DNA of 64,000 nucleotides from Propionibacteriaceae bacterium. Its GTDB lineage: Bacteria > Actinomycetota > Actinomycetes > Propionibacteriales > Propionibacteriaceae. Positions within the stretch are counted from its first letter, which is position 1, and each line of letters begins with the position of its first letter. The translations under genes were made by a program, and so were the position numbers. The notes beneath the pieces were generated by a model that saw only the letters and a list, made by a program, of their open reading frames with translations, was not told where the DNA came from and did not search any database. The stretch covers positions 372,001 to 436,000 of the forward strand of contig JAFKJK010000007.1 in NCBI GenBank assembly GCA_017306015.1, in the 5' to 3' direction. Positions 9,188 through 17,258 of the stretch are shown here, piece after piece.

Positions 9188-10159
9188 CTATGCATCCGGC
9201 GTCAGGAACAAGTCAGTGCGGTCCGCGAACTCATTAACCAGCAGGAACGCCTCGCCGAGCTGGTTCAGTTTGAGTTCCAGCCGCCAACTGTCGACCTCGC
9301 CGGCGCTGTTGGCGTAGGGCCGCAGGCCCTCCAACCCACTTGCGGCTCGCCACTCTTCGTAGCCCTCAGTAACGATCCGGTCGCCCTCATTGTCGTAGTA
9401 AACGCACTCGGCCTCCCACGCGTCGTACTCCGCTTCGTCGTACGTCTCCTCGTGGACAACCACGTCAGCCCACGGCACCAAGGACGGCAACACGGCGTCA
9501 TAGGACCACCCCGGCGCCATGATCATCCAGTCTCCGAGCAGCTGGCGATCTTCGTTTGCTTCATCGACGGAGACGATCGTGATCTCACCGCGGCCCGATG
9601 ACTTGTTGATCCACTCGTCGGCCTCAATGAGGATTCGCCTGCCCGCTCGGAGCAACTCCATCCAAGGGAGTGCAAGGTGGAGCCGTCGAAGCCGAGTGGT
9701 GTACGGATCGCCCGCCGCGACCTCGCGTAGAGCCGCGACGGAAGTCGTGCCCAACTCCTGGGACCGGGGGACGAGGATCTTGAAGTTCTTCGGGGTCGCT
9801 TCGAGTGTGGATTTCGTGACCTGTTGCCAATATGCCTTGCCGTCGATCTCGTCGCAGAGCACGACCACGACCGGCAGTGAGTGCTTAAGCCAGTACTCCG
9901 CATGCTTGGTATCAACGTAGTGCGTCCAGCCGTCTGGGTTCTCATTGGCGAAGTACGTCGCCCGACCCGACTTGATCTGCAAGGCGATGACCTTGCCAGT
10001 GGCGGTGCCGTCAGCCTCAAAGACTTCGGCCTGGGCGTCGATGCCGTAGTCGTCTGTGGGCTGCTCACGGAAGACCCACCCGAAGCCGTTGACAATCAGG
10101 CCCACCGCGTACACACCGGCACGCTCAGTCACTGCGCTCGGCGGTCTGGTCATCGACAT
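9188..10159 (-). CDS. DUF4365 domain protein, nuclease-like
   Basis: About 323 residues. The N-terminal half carries the DUF4365 core DDYGIDAQAEVF ... ALQIKSG, a D-E-QxK arrangement of the PD-(D/E)xK nuclease fold. The C-terminal 150 residues are acidic and unassigned. ATG at 10159 or, six bases on, 10153 are both possible; the frame is open further upstream, but that would run into the divergent acetyltransferase gene. DUF4365 proteins often occur in defence islands, alone or fused to NTPases. It is convergent with the helicase gene across a 254-bp gap in which I see no further gene, so it is probably not part of that operon. Confidence 0.75.
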   Translation of the reverse strand: MSMTRPPSAVTERAGVYAVGLIVNGFGWVFREQPTDDYGIDAQAEVFEADGTATGKVIALQIKSGRATYFANENPDGWTHYVDTKHAEYWLKHSLPVVVVLCDEIDGKAYWQQVTKSTLEATPKNFKILVPRSQELGTTSVAALREVAAGDPYTTRLRRLHLALPWMELLRAGRRILIEADEWINKSSGRGEITIVSVDEANEDRQLLGDWMIMAPGWSYDAVLPSLVPWADVVVHEETYDEAEYDAWEAECVYYDNEGDRIVTEGYEEWRAASGLEGLRPYANSAGEVDSWRLELKLNQLGEAFLLVNEFADRTDLFLTPDA

Positions 10160-10213
10160 GCAGAAGAGTCTAGGGAGCCACGCCTCGGCTTGACTGTTCG
10201 CCAAGATGGAGTC

Positions 10214-10666
10214 ATGCAACTCGACTTCATCGAGCACCGGCGACCCGCTGGTCCCTCGCACGCCTGGCGGCCATTCGGCGACGGGCGCAACGCGGATCGG
10301 AGCTTCGACGCGGACTGGTGGACTGGGCGGAACTTCCTCGAAGGGTCGCGCCTGTTCAGTGTCGAGAGCAATGGCAAGGAAGTCGCGCGGATCGAGATTG
10401 ATCGCACACCACATTTAGCCTCGAACCAAGGCGCATCTCATCTCGGCCCTGTCCGCGAGATTCAATATCTCGAAGTGAGCCAAGACCGCAGGGGCCGAGG
10501 ACTCGGCACGGAGATCGTGGATTGGCTCGAAACCGAGTTCAGGGACGCTCGGCTGATCGCCTCTACCAACAGTGCTGTGGGCTTCTGGACCTCACTAGAC
10601 GGCTGGGAGCGGGTCGACCACGCAGACGGTCTCCGGGGTGACTGGGTCCTGTTCGTGAGCCACTGA
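10214..10666 (+). CDS. GNAT-family N-acetyltransferase
   Basis: 150 residues from the ATG at 10214. The acetyl-CoA-binding motif A is clear: EVSQDRRGRGLGTEIVDWL, matching the R/Q-x-x-G-x-G/A consensus, followed by a short C-terminal strand pattern ending near the SH terminus. The substrate cannot be told. It is divergent from the DUF4365 gene, with only 54 bp between starts, so the promoters must overlap. It lies inside the island and may be cargo. The same frame is open further upstream, but this would overlap the divergent gene and lacks GNAT-like sequence. Confidence 0.75.
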   Translation: MQLDFIEHRRPAGPSHAWRPFGDGRNADRSFDADWWTGRNFLEGSRLFSVESNGKEVARIEIDRTPHLASNQGASHLGPVREIQYLEVSQDRRGRGLGTEIVDWLETEFRDARLIASTNSAVGFWTSLDGWERVDHADGLRGDWVLFVSH

Positions 10667-10930
10667 GTGCCACCCGGACGCCCTCGTGGCGCCGCTCGCT
10701 AGCCTCTGTTCGGTGCGCTTCACCCATCGATGGCAATGGCCGCTGACCGCACGGGTTGACCCCCTGCAGCAACTTCGACCGGAGGGTGTGAGGGTGCGAG
10801 CCGGCGTCGCGGTAGGCAAGGCTTCGGAGGACCGAGTGACGGCGGAGTTGATCTATGTGTCGTGGCACACGCCTTTGAGGCCATCCGGTCAAGTGGTGCA
10901 GTCCGCGCATTGAGACAGACTGACGGGCGG

Positions 10931-12208
10931 CTACTGCGGGGGAGAGGTAGCGAGGGTGGAGAGCTTGCGGGCGAGCTCTCGGTCTCGCTGGGCGCTGGCG
11001 TGCTGGTAGATCATCGCGGCGGCGACGGTCGAGTGGCCGAGTCGGTTCATCAGCTCCGCGAGGGTGGCGCCTTGCTGGGCGGCGAGGGTTGCGCCGGTGT
11101 GGCGCAGGTCGTGCCAGCGGAGGTCGGAGCGGCCGGCGACCTTCCGGGCTCGCCGGTAGACCTTGTACAGGGCGCCGTGCTTCATGTGCTGAGCGGGGGA
11201 CTCCACGGCCGGGAACAGCAGTCCGTTGTCGCCGGGCGCTGACCACTTGGCGAGGTGGTCGAGCAGGAAGGGCAGCAGGTGGGGTGGGATCTCGACGTCG
11301 CGGACGCCGGCGGCGGTCTTGGGTTCCTTCACGATGGGGGTGTCGGGATCGGGCCAGGTGACCGCGCGTGAGATGTGGAGGATGCCGGCGTCGGGTTCGC
11401 CGTCCTTGTCGTACTCGACGGTGACGTCCTTGCGGCGTAGTTCGGTGAGTTCGCCGAATCTGGGCGCGCACCAGGCGGCCAGCAGCACCATGAGCCGGTA
11501 TCTCTCCGGGAGGGCGTTCATGATCGTGCCCAGCTCGCTCAGGCTCGCGGGCTTGACCTTCGCGCTCCTCCTGGGTGCCGTGCCGTCCGCGCGACGGTTG
11601 AGGGTCTTGGTGGTGAGCCGGGCCGGGTTGGTATCGATCAGTGGGGGAGCGTCGGTGTCCTCGTCGGGTCGGGCGGCCGTGGCCAGGATCGCGCGCAGAA
11701 CCTCGTAACACTTCTTCCGCGCTGTCGGGTAGCGGGGGTTCTGGGCGTCGAACCACTGCTTGACGGTGCCGGAGGTGATCTGGTCAAGGGTGAGGCGATT
11801 GAAGTAGGCGAGACGGCCGTCCAGTGCCCGCTGATACTCGGCCCGGGTTTTGGGGGAGAGGTCGCGGCTCTTCATCCAGCGGGCGGAGTAGTCGGCGAAG
11901 GTGATCTTGTCGCGCTCGGCCGGCGGGGCCGGTTTCCACCGGTGCTCGATGATCTCGGCCTGCTTGCGCGACAGCCAGGCAGCCGCATCGGTCTTGGTCT
12001 GGAAGGTCGTGTCAGCCGCGATCCGCCGGCGGGGGTCCTCGGGGTCGGGGTAGCGCGCCCGGAACATCCCGGAGGGCAGCTGGTCGATCCGGCCGAAGGA
12101 CCGGCGGCCGGTCTTCTCCTTGGCTTCCTGCGCCTGCCGAGCGGCGAGATCAGGGCGCAGCGGCGTGACGTTGCTCGCCGACGAAGGCTTGCGACGGGTC
12201 GTCGCCAT
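10931..12208 (-). CDS. Tyrosine recombinase (phage-type integrase)
   Basis: 425 residues from the ATG at 12208, which has an AGGGAGG ribosome site; an in-frame start 45 bases upstream lacks one. Arm-binding-like N-terminus (about 35-95), SAM-like core-binding domain (about 100-190) and catalytic domain follow. Catalytic residues are all visible: Arg250 (APRFGEL), Lys297, His366-x-x-Arg369 (HDLRHTG), His392 (LGHS) and nucleophile Tyr401. It should catalyse integration and excision of the island. The gene starts 177 bp from a tRNA 3'-end copy at 12385-12407, the usual arrangement of an integrase next to its attachment site. No excisionase gene is evident in the window. Confidence 0.92.
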   Translation of the reverse strand: MATTRRKPSSASNVTPLRPDLAARQAQEAKEKTGRRSFGRIDQLPSGMFRARYPDPEDPRRRIAADTTFQTKTDAAAWLSRKQAEIIEHRWKPAPPAERDKITFADYSARWMKSRDLSPKTRAEYQRALDGRLAYFNRLTLDQITSGTVKQWFDAQNPRYPTARKKCYEVLRAILATAARPDEDTDAPPLIDTNPARLTTKTLNRRADGTAPRRSAKVKPASLSELGTIMNALPERYRLMVLLAAWCAPRFGELTELRRKDVTVEYDKDGEPDAGILHISRAVTWPDPDTPIVKEPKTAAGVRDVEIPPHLLPFLLDHLAKWSAPGDNGLLFPAVESPAQHMKHGALYKVYRRARKVAGRSDLRWHDLRHTGATLAAQQGATLAELMNRLGHSTVAAAMIYQHASAQRDRELARKLSTLATSPPQ

Positions 12209-12246
12209 GAGGCCTCCCTTTGCCTGCGGTGGGCTGACAGGATGAG

Positions 12247-12264
12247 GGCCCACGGCCGTGGGCC
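12247..12264. promoter_or_regulatory. Palindrome upstream of the integrase gene
   Basis: A perfect 18-bp palindrome, GGCCCACGGCCGTGGGCC, lies 38 bp upstream of the integrase start. A further half-site, CGTGGGCC, follows at 12268-12275. It could be an operator for integrase expression or a binding site for a directionality factor. No protein evidence is available. Confidence 0.4.
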
Positions 12265-12290
12265 TATCGTGGGCCTTAGGCTACCGAATT

Positions 12291-12331
12291 GTGGCAAACT
12301 ATGGCTACTCGTGCCGAGTCGTGCCAACTAT
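12291..12331. repeat. Phased direct repeats, candidate integrase arm sites
   Basis: Three related copies lie at 12291 (GTGGCAAACTAT), 12311 (GTGCCGAGTC) and 12321 (GTGCCAACTAT). Their starts are 20 and 10 bp apart, so they sit on one face of the helix. They lie between the integrase gene and the tRNA-derived core, where arm-type sites of tyrosine recombinases usually occur. The binding role is inferred. Confidence 0.4.
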
Positions 12332-12384
12332 CACCCCTAGTCACAGAGCCGCAATGACCTTGTCAGGGCCGGATTGATCCCCTC

Positions 12385-12407
12385 GTTCAAATCCTGTCAG
12401 CCCGACC
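12385..12407 (+). repeat. Attachment-site core: tRNA 3'-end fragment (probably tRNA-Pro)
   Basis: The sequence reads as a tRNA T-loop, 3' T-stem, acceptor strand and discriminator: TTCAAAT, CCTGT, CAGCCCG, A, then CC. The 5' side of the T-stem is missing: CCTCG stands where ACAGG would be needed. It is therefore a truncated copy and not a tRNA gene. A CAGCCCG acceptor strand pairs with CGGGCTG, a tRNA-Pro-like start. Next to a tyrosine recombinase this is the expected scar of integration into a tRNA 3' end. Its orientation predicts the intact tRNA on the plus strand to the left of the window. Confidence 0.75.
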
Positions 12408-13057
12408 GTTTGATGTCTCGACACATCGGATGAGACGTAAACCGCCGGGTGTGCGGGTGCACGTGTTCCTGGATTTGGGGTTGGTTCTGGGTCGTCGGGG
12501 TGGGCTGGTAGCGGTGAGTGGGTTCGCGGAAGGTTCGCCGGTGCGTAGAGCGTACGGGTAACGGGAACCGATCGCCACGTCCTGGGGATCGAACAGCGGC
12601 CCGCACCTGCGACTTCCGCCGTCGCGGTTTGCGCCTCACGCAGTCCGGGAGTCACTGCCGGATCGGCCCGGCTAGGGCTCGACTCGCTATGGTCTCCGAC
12701 GTGAGCGACCTGGCGGGAACGTCGCTGCGTGGCTTCGCAGCCCTTTTCACGACTGCAACGTTCCGGGCGATGGCTTCACCGAGCCCGTGGGAGGCGGTTC
12801 GGCGACTCTCGAACGCAGGGTTGTTGCCGGTGCAACGCCTAACCCTTTGGGCCCCGCTCCCATACCGATGACCGCGGAGCAACCTGCCGAGCATTCCGAG
12901 GGCGCGGACGATCTCGTGGTTGAGGGCCACGGTGATCCCCCGGTCCGTGATCGTCCCGAGGCACTGGCTTCGTCCACGGGTGGGGAAAGGTATCGGTGCT
13001 CTCACCGCGATATCGAGCACGAGTAGCGTAGCGACCGCCCGGCAGCGGTGGCGATCC
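12408..13057. other. Stretch without a confident gene, possible transposase debris
   Basis: No frame here shows the third-position GC bias of the neighbouring genes. On the minus strand, 12397-12639 reads as a proline/threonine/histidine-rich tail (HRYQPTPTTQNQP ...) that resembles the disordered C-terminus of IS481-type transposases. An inverted repeat, GTCTC...GAGAC, lies at about 12414-12435. On the plus strand a 60-residue frame ending near 12871 has ordinary-looking composition but weak codon bias. I see no intact gene, and the insertion-sequence reading is tentative. Confidence 0.3.
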
Positions 13058-14182
13058 TCACGTCGGCTGTTCGGACGCGGTCAGGAAGTCCACCACGAGG
13101 TCGGTCAGGGAGCCGTCAGCGGCCAGACCCCAGTAGATCGGGTAGCCGCCGTCGCCGATGCCACTCTCGACGACCACGGCGTCGGGAGCACCGTCGTCCA
13201 GGCTGAAGACAGCGCCAGGGCCGTTCAGGATCGAGGGGGTCATCCGTTCTAGGATGCCCTCGGCCTCCTCTGCGTCGCGGGACGCCAGGGCGGTGAAGTC
13301 AAGGATGGCCACGTTCCCCGCGTCCACCGACACCACGTCCCCGGTGTCCACCCGCTCAGCCGGACGCCATTCCACCGGCTGGCTCGACGCGAGTCTGAGC
13401 CTTAGCGCCCGGTTGACGCCGTCCGAGCTCCGGGCCACCGCAACGGGATAGGTCCCCGGCGGCACGGAACGCGTCAGCGGAGCAACGTCCCAGCGCACCC
13501 AGCCCAGGTCGTGGACGGTCAGGAACCCCGACGTCGTCAGAGCCCCCAGTTCCACCACTTCGTCCGCGCCGGCGAACAGCGCATCGAGGTCGCCGGCGTC
13601 TCCGGGGAGTTCCGGCAGTGGAGTGTCCGGGCCTACCCCGGCAAGGAGCTGAGCCACCTCATCCCGCGACAGGATCGGGGTGTGTGGCGGATCGTAGGAC
13701 TCGGAGAGTGTGTCGATCAGCCACGACCCGTCGAGTCGGGTCAGGCGATAGGTGTAGTAGATCGTCTGCTGAGGGTCGTTCATCACGGTACGCACCATGC
13801 CCGCGTCCCCGCTGCGCTCCTCCGACGACACTGCCTCCTCAGCTGGGACGTGCGGTGGCCGGAGCACATTGGTCGTCAGTGAGCGGGGGCCCGGCGACGA
13901 GGCGAAGTGCCGGTCGAGCTGTGCGGACAGCGTGGCCCACAGGTCGAGGTCGAGTGCTGCGGTTGCCGAGCTTGCCCGAAGCCAGTTCTGGAGACCTTGA
14001 CTGAACATGGCGGCGAAGTCTCCGGCGCTGTCCGGCATCCTCGTCAGATCGACTGACGGCGCCGACGGGTTCCGATCGACCGATCGCAGCGACTGCTGCC
14101 AGATCTGGTGGTAATCCGCGATGAACGCGGCAACTCTCAAGCGAGGCGAATCGCCCTCGGCATCGGCGGCTGTTGCGTCCAC
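13058..14182 (-). CDS. DUF4241 domain protein with N-terminal NTF2-like region
   Basis: 374 residues from a GTG at 14182 that has a well-spaced GGGAGG; the open frame extends further but would cross the divergent gene. The C-terminal 180 residues match the DUF4241 pattern (LTVHDLGWVRWDVAPL, PPGTYPVAVARS, GYPIYWGLAADG). Residues about 20-170 contain FIADYHQIWQQ and a late RLTRLDGSWLIDTLSE, suggesting an NTF2-like or immunity-protein-like fold. No signal peptide is seen. DUF4241 has no proven function and occurs in some immunity proteins of contact-dependent toxins, but no toxin gene is next to it here. Confidence 0.7.
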   Translation of the reverse strand: MDATAADAEGDSPRLRVAAFIADYHQIWQQSLRSVDRNPSAPSVDLTRMPDSAGDFAAMFSQGLQNWLRASSATAALDLDLWATLSAQLDRHFASSPGPRSLTTNVLRPPHVPAEEAVSSEERSGDAGMVRTVMNDPQQTIYYTYRLTRLDGSWLIDTLSESYDPPHTPILSRDEVAQLLAGVGPDTPLPELPGDAGDLDALFAGADEVVELGALTTSGFLTVHDLGWVRWDVAPLTRSVPPGTYPVAVARSSDGVNRALRLRLASSQPVEWRPAERVDTGDVVSVDAGNVAILDFTALASRDAEEAEGILERMTPSILNGPGAVFSLDDGAPDAVVVESGIGDGGYPIYWGLAADGSLTDLVVDFLTASEQPT

Positions 14183-14360
14183 GCGAGTCTCCCTCCCGAG
14201 CAAGATCTGCCGCAGACACAGCGTAGAGATCCCCAGAGCTGCGCGGGGGTAGACGCGCACAGTCGACGTCCGCCGTGCCGCCACCGATCCGCGCCGCGGC
14301 GACGTTGACCTGACCGATCGGCGCCGACGTTCGGGTTGGCCCTGCGGATACGCTGGCGCG

Positions 14361-15098
14361 ATGACCAGGGACGGACGGCCTTCGCGGATCAAGGACATAC
14401 GCCTCTTCCACCGTGCCGACCAGGATTGGGACGGGGTACACGAGGCTACAGCCTTCGCGCGTCGTCTGGCGTGGTGGCTGAACGGTGAAGGGTTCGGAAT
14501 CGGACACGACCCGGCCCTCTACGTCACCTTCGACTCCGGCCTGGCGCCGGGCGTTGTCGTCGCCGATCCGCCGACGTTCACTCCCGACGACTGGTGGTTT
14601 CGCGAAGCGTCGGTCGGCGTCCCCGACGACTTCCCGGGCGACGATGCGGTGGGGACGGCGGAGTTCGGCGTCGTCGCCTGCCTCAAGGCACTCAAGCCCG
14701 ACGACACCGAGTTCATCGACCGAGCCGCCCAGATCGTGCGGGTCGCCGGCAGCGAGTGTCGCTTCCTGCTGAAGACTACGGAGACCAGCAGGGACGTGGT
14801 GGAGGTCTCGACGACGGTCGGCACCTGGCCGCAGCCGTCCCTGCTCTACGTCGGGCTCACGGAGAAGTCGACCGGGTCCTACCGACAGGCGCCCCCTGCG
14901 GAGCTCGCGTTCTACGACGACGGGGTGCTGCTGGCCAGCAAGGTCAGGATCGCCAGGCGCAAGGTCGATCTCCTCCCGCGCACCTCCGTCCCCGCGCGCA
15001 TCGTGGCAGCCAGCCACGCCCGGGAGCTCTCCTGGCACGTCGACGACTTCGTCGACGCCGAGCGGCCCCTGATGTCGTCCGTGCTGAAGTTCAGGTAG
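14361..15098 (+). CDS. Protein of unknown function, 245 residues
   Basis: I do not recognise the family. The protein is soluble-looking, acidic in the middle and starts MTRDGRPSRIKDIRLFHR. It has a Trp-rich stretch (PDDWWFREASVGVP), a repeated DD pattern and a SWHVDDFVDAERP segment near the C-terminus. There is no signal peptide or membrane segment. The third-position GC bias is strong, which supports coding. It is divergent from the DUF4241 gene (178 bp between starts) and its stop lies 7 bp from the end of the convergent lysozyme gene. Pairing with DUF4241 as a two-gene unit is possible but unproven. Confidence 0.7.
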   Translation: MTRDGRPSRIKDIRLFHRADQDWDGVHEATAFARRLAWWLNGEGFGIGHDPALYVTFDSGLAPGVVVADPPTFTPDDWWFREASVGVPDDFPGDDAVGTAEFGVVACLKALKPDDTEFIDRAAQIVRVAGSECRFLLKTTETSRDVVEVSTTVGTWPQPSLLYVGLTEKSTGSYRQAPPAELAFYDDGVLLASKVRIARRKVDLLPRTSVPARIVAASHARELSWHVDDFVDAERPLMSSVLKFR

Positions 15099-15105
15099 AC
15101 CGCGG

Positions 15106-15849
15106 TCACCGGCGGTACCGCTCCCACTCCGTCCGGCTGCCGGCGTAGACATTGAGGTCGATGAACGTCTCCTCCCCGCGATACCCGTCCAGCCGGTACC
15201 GATCGCTGAACTGCCAGAACGTCCAGGCACGTCCGTCCGAAAGGGACGGCTGCCGCCACACGTCCCGGATCCAGACCTCGACGCCCGGGAAGGCGCCGAC
15301 GATATAGCGGTTGTACACCTCACCCGTGGTGTACAGGATCGCCGGTGTCGGGTAGTGGCCGTCGAGCCGCTCCAACAGCGCCGACAGCTCCCGGCGGACC
15401 TCGTCCACCGGCGGCTGATCGACCCAGAACCCGCCGTAGAACTCCACGTCGACAGCGACCGGCAACTGGTCCGGCTGCACCGGGACGGTGGCGACCACGT
15501 TCTCGGCCTGCCCGGCACCAGGACTCTCGAAGCTGAAGAAGTGGTAGGCGCCCGTCCGCAGCCCGGAACCGGTCGCGCCCGCCAGGTTCGTCGCGAAGGC
15601 CGGATCCACCCAGCTGCTGCCCTCGGTCGCCTTGATGAACGCGAACTCCACCCCCTGGGCGGCCAGCACCGGCCAGTCGATGCTGCCCTGGTAACGAGAG
15701 ACGTCCACACCCCGCACCGGGAACCGGTCCCTCGACGGATCGTTCACCTGGACCAGACCCGTCCACCACGCCAGCCCCACCGCCACCAGCACCGCGACGA
15801 AGCCGCCAGCCACCGGCAGGGCGCGCATCCGACGGCGACTGTGGCTCAT
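15106..15849 (-). CDS. GH25 lysozyme (N,O-diacetylmuramidase), membrane anchored
   Basis: 247 residues. A basic N-terminus followed by one hydrophobic segment (about 11-32) suggests a signal anchor or signal peptide. The GH25 domain fills the rest: GVDVSRYQGSIDW with the first active-site Asp, FAFIKATEG, GAYHFFSF, and PVAVDVEFY carrying the catalytic Asp/Glu pair, ending with a WTFWQFSDRY segment. Such enzymes cleave the beta-1,4 bond of peptidoglycan glycan strands; in a chromosomal actinobacterial gene this suggests cell-wall remodelling. No phage genes are adjacent, so it is unlikely to be an endolysin. Confidence 0.9.
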   Translation of the reverse strand: MSHSRRRMRALPVAGGFVAVLVAVGLAWWTGLVQVNDPSRDRFPVRGVDVSRYQGSIDWPVLAAQGVEFAFIKATEGSSWVDPAFATNLAGATGSGLRTGAYHFFSFESPGAGQAENVVATVPVQPDQLPVAVDVEFYGGFWVDQPPVDEVRRELSALLERLDGHYPTPAILYTTGEVYNRYIVGAFPGVEVWIRDVWRQPSLSDGRAWTFWQFSDRYRLDGYRGEETFIDLNVYAGSRTEWERYRR

Positions 15850-15963
15850 GCGCCGATTGTCCCCGCCCGGGCCAAGTCCTGCACGACACTGGAGTGCCGC
15901 GAGGGGCCCGCGGGTAGCAGTGTGTCCGTGCCGTCACCCTGGCCCGTCCGAAGGAGTCACCCG

Positions 15964-16248
15964 ATGAGTTACGTCATCATCTCGGTCCACCGTCCGCACC
16001 CGGAGCACCGCGAGGCGCTCATCGGGTCCATGCACCGCTTCGGGGCAGCGATGGCCGGCCGGCCGGGCCTGATCTCCGTCCAGACGCTCGCCGACACCGG
16101 TACGGATCGCCTCGTCGGTCTGGCGATCTTCGAGACCGAGGACGACTTTGCCCGGCTCATCCCGCTCGCCCGGGCCGCGGTCGCCGACGACCCGTTCGAC
16201 GTCTGGGAGAGCGAGCCGATCGACGGCTTCCGGCTCGCCGAGGTCTGA
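15964..16248 (+). CDS. ABM-like (antibiotic biosynthesis monooxygenase fold) small protein
   Basis: 94 residues from ATG 15964. The pattern SYVIISVHRPHPEHREALIGSMHRF..., ISVQTLADTGTDRLVGLAIFETEDDFARL is that of dimeric alpha/beta-barrel ABM proteins, in which a strand, helix, two strands and helix repeat. These can be monooxygenases or heme-degrading enzymes, but many have no known substrate, and no diagnostic catalytic residue is clear. It is divergent from the lysozyme gene with 114 bp between starts. Confidence 0.65.
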   Translation: MSYVIISVHRPHPEHREALIGSMHRFGAAMAGRPGLISVQTLADTGTDRLVGLAIFETEDDFARLIPLARAAVADDPFDVWESEPIDGFRLAEV

Positions 16249-16368
16249 CCGGGTCCCACGAACCGCACCACCGCCGCGCGCCGCGCGCGGAGATCTGGCC
16301 GTCGTCAGACCGGTGCCCGGCCAGGATCGCGGCTGACCCATGTCCGTCTCACCCGGACCGACCCCGGG

Positions 16369-16397
16369 TTGTGGTTCAGGCGGATCCTGCCTATTTT
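16369..16397 (+). promoter_or_regulatory. Candidate sigma-70-type promoter of the DUF2249 gene
   Basis: TTGTGG at 16369-16374 and TATTTT at 16392-16397 are separated by 17 bp and sit in an unusually AT-rich patch 38 bp before the ATG. Sequence match only. Confidence 0.4.
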
Positions 16398-16434
16398 CTA
16401 CACATACCACTAGAGAAACCAGGGAAAGCCGCCC

Positions 16435-16665
16435 ATGCCTGACCACCAGCTCCTCGACGTCCGCTCCGAGATCCCGGCCCGGCGCCACCAGCTCATCTTC
16501 GAGACCTACGGCGCCCTGGGGTCAGGCGAGGCGTTCGTGCTTGTCAACGACCACGACCCGAAGCCGCTGTACTACCAGTTCGCGGCCGAGCACGCCGGCG
16601 ACTCCACCTGGGACTACCTGGAAGAGGGGCCGGAGGTCTGGCGCGTCCAGATCGGACGGCCCTGA
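16435..16665 (+). CDS. DUF2249 domain protein
   Basis: 76 residues. LLDVRSEIPARRH, IFETYGALGSGEAFVLVNDHDPKPLYYQF and a terminal EVWRVQIGRP are characteristic of DUF2249, a small TusA-like fold found alone or fused to hemerythrin domains. In several bacteria it sits among genes for nitric oxide or oxygen stress, but no such neighbour is present. The function is unknown. It is a single-gene unit with its own likely promoter and faces the convergent GyrI-like gene 45 bp away. Confidence 0.8.
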   Translation: MPDHQLLDVRSEIPARRHQLIFETYGALGSGEAFVLVNDHDPKPLYYQFAAEHAGDSTWDYLEEGPEVWRVQIGRP

Positions 16666-16710
16666 ACCGCGGGCCCGCTCCGTTCTGCGCCCCGCGCACC
16701 GGCCGCCGGC

Positions 16711-17166
16711 TCAGGCGAGCGGAAAGACCAGCTTCGTGACCATCGCGGACGGATCGGTCTCCGGGCCGGTGAGGTACCACTCGAACATCGACTCGCCCAG
16801 CTCGGCCTGCTCCAACTCCAGCCAGGGCATCAGCTCGGCGTAGCTGTCCTGAAGCGTCTCGTACGGCCCGACGTGCGTCGCCACGACCGCCCGGGTGACC
16901 GGACGCTCCACGATGCTCACGCCGGGGACGTCGAGGGCGCGGTCGATGCCGAAGCCGATCTCGACGTCGACGACATCGGTCGGCACCCCGAAGTACTCCC
17001 CGTAGGCCGGGCCCACCACGCGTCCGCCGGCCTCGGCGACCGCGGCCGCAACCTTCTCGTAGGTCGACCCGAAAGCCGCCGGCAACCCCGCCATCGGCAC
17101 GGTCTGGCGGATGCCTGCGCTCACCCACGCATCCAGGTTCTCGAAGTGAGGATCGGTTCCCGCCAT
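16711..17166 (-). CDS. GyrI-like / effector-binding domain protein
   Basis: 151 residues; a strong GGAGG precedes the ATG at 17166. The composition matches the small-molecule-binding SHS2 module of GyrI and AraC-type regulators: Y-E-K-V near 36, GVPTDVVDVEIGFGIDR in the middle and VVATHVGPYETLQDSYAELMPWLE in the C-terminal half. There is no DNA-binding domain, so it probably binds or hydrolyses a small compound or buffers a target protein. Divergent from the lactonase gene with 92 bp between starts. Confidence 0.75.
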   Translation of the reverse strand: MAGTDPHFENLDAWVSAGIRQTVPMAGLPAAFGSTYEKVAAAVAEAGGRVVGPAYGEYFGVPTDVVDVEIGFGIDRALDVPGVSIVERPVTRAVVATHVGPYETLQDSYAELMPWLELEQAELGESMFEWYLTGPETDPSAMVTKLVFPLA

Positions 17167-17258
17167 GTCAGCCTCCTTGCGAACGCGGTTCCCGGACTCA
17201 CGCTAGTCCCGAACGCACGGGCCGTCGAGAGTGCCACCGGCCGGCATAGGCTCGCTGC

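Noticed and set aside
10686..10913. 75-codon plus-strand frame between the acetyltransferase and integrase genes
   Set aside because: No ribosome site, no codon bias and no recognisable family.
12385..12407. Complete tRNA gene
   Set aside because: Only the T-loop-to-acceptor half is present and the T-stem cannot pair, so it is an attachment scar.
13839..15710. Long minus-strand frame (about 620 codons) spanning DUF4241, the orphan and the lysozyme
   Set aside because: It crosses three genes in a different frame and shows no recognisable protein.
15106..15849. Phage endolysin
   Set aside because: The GH25 protein has an N-terminal membrane or signal segment and no phage genes are nearby.
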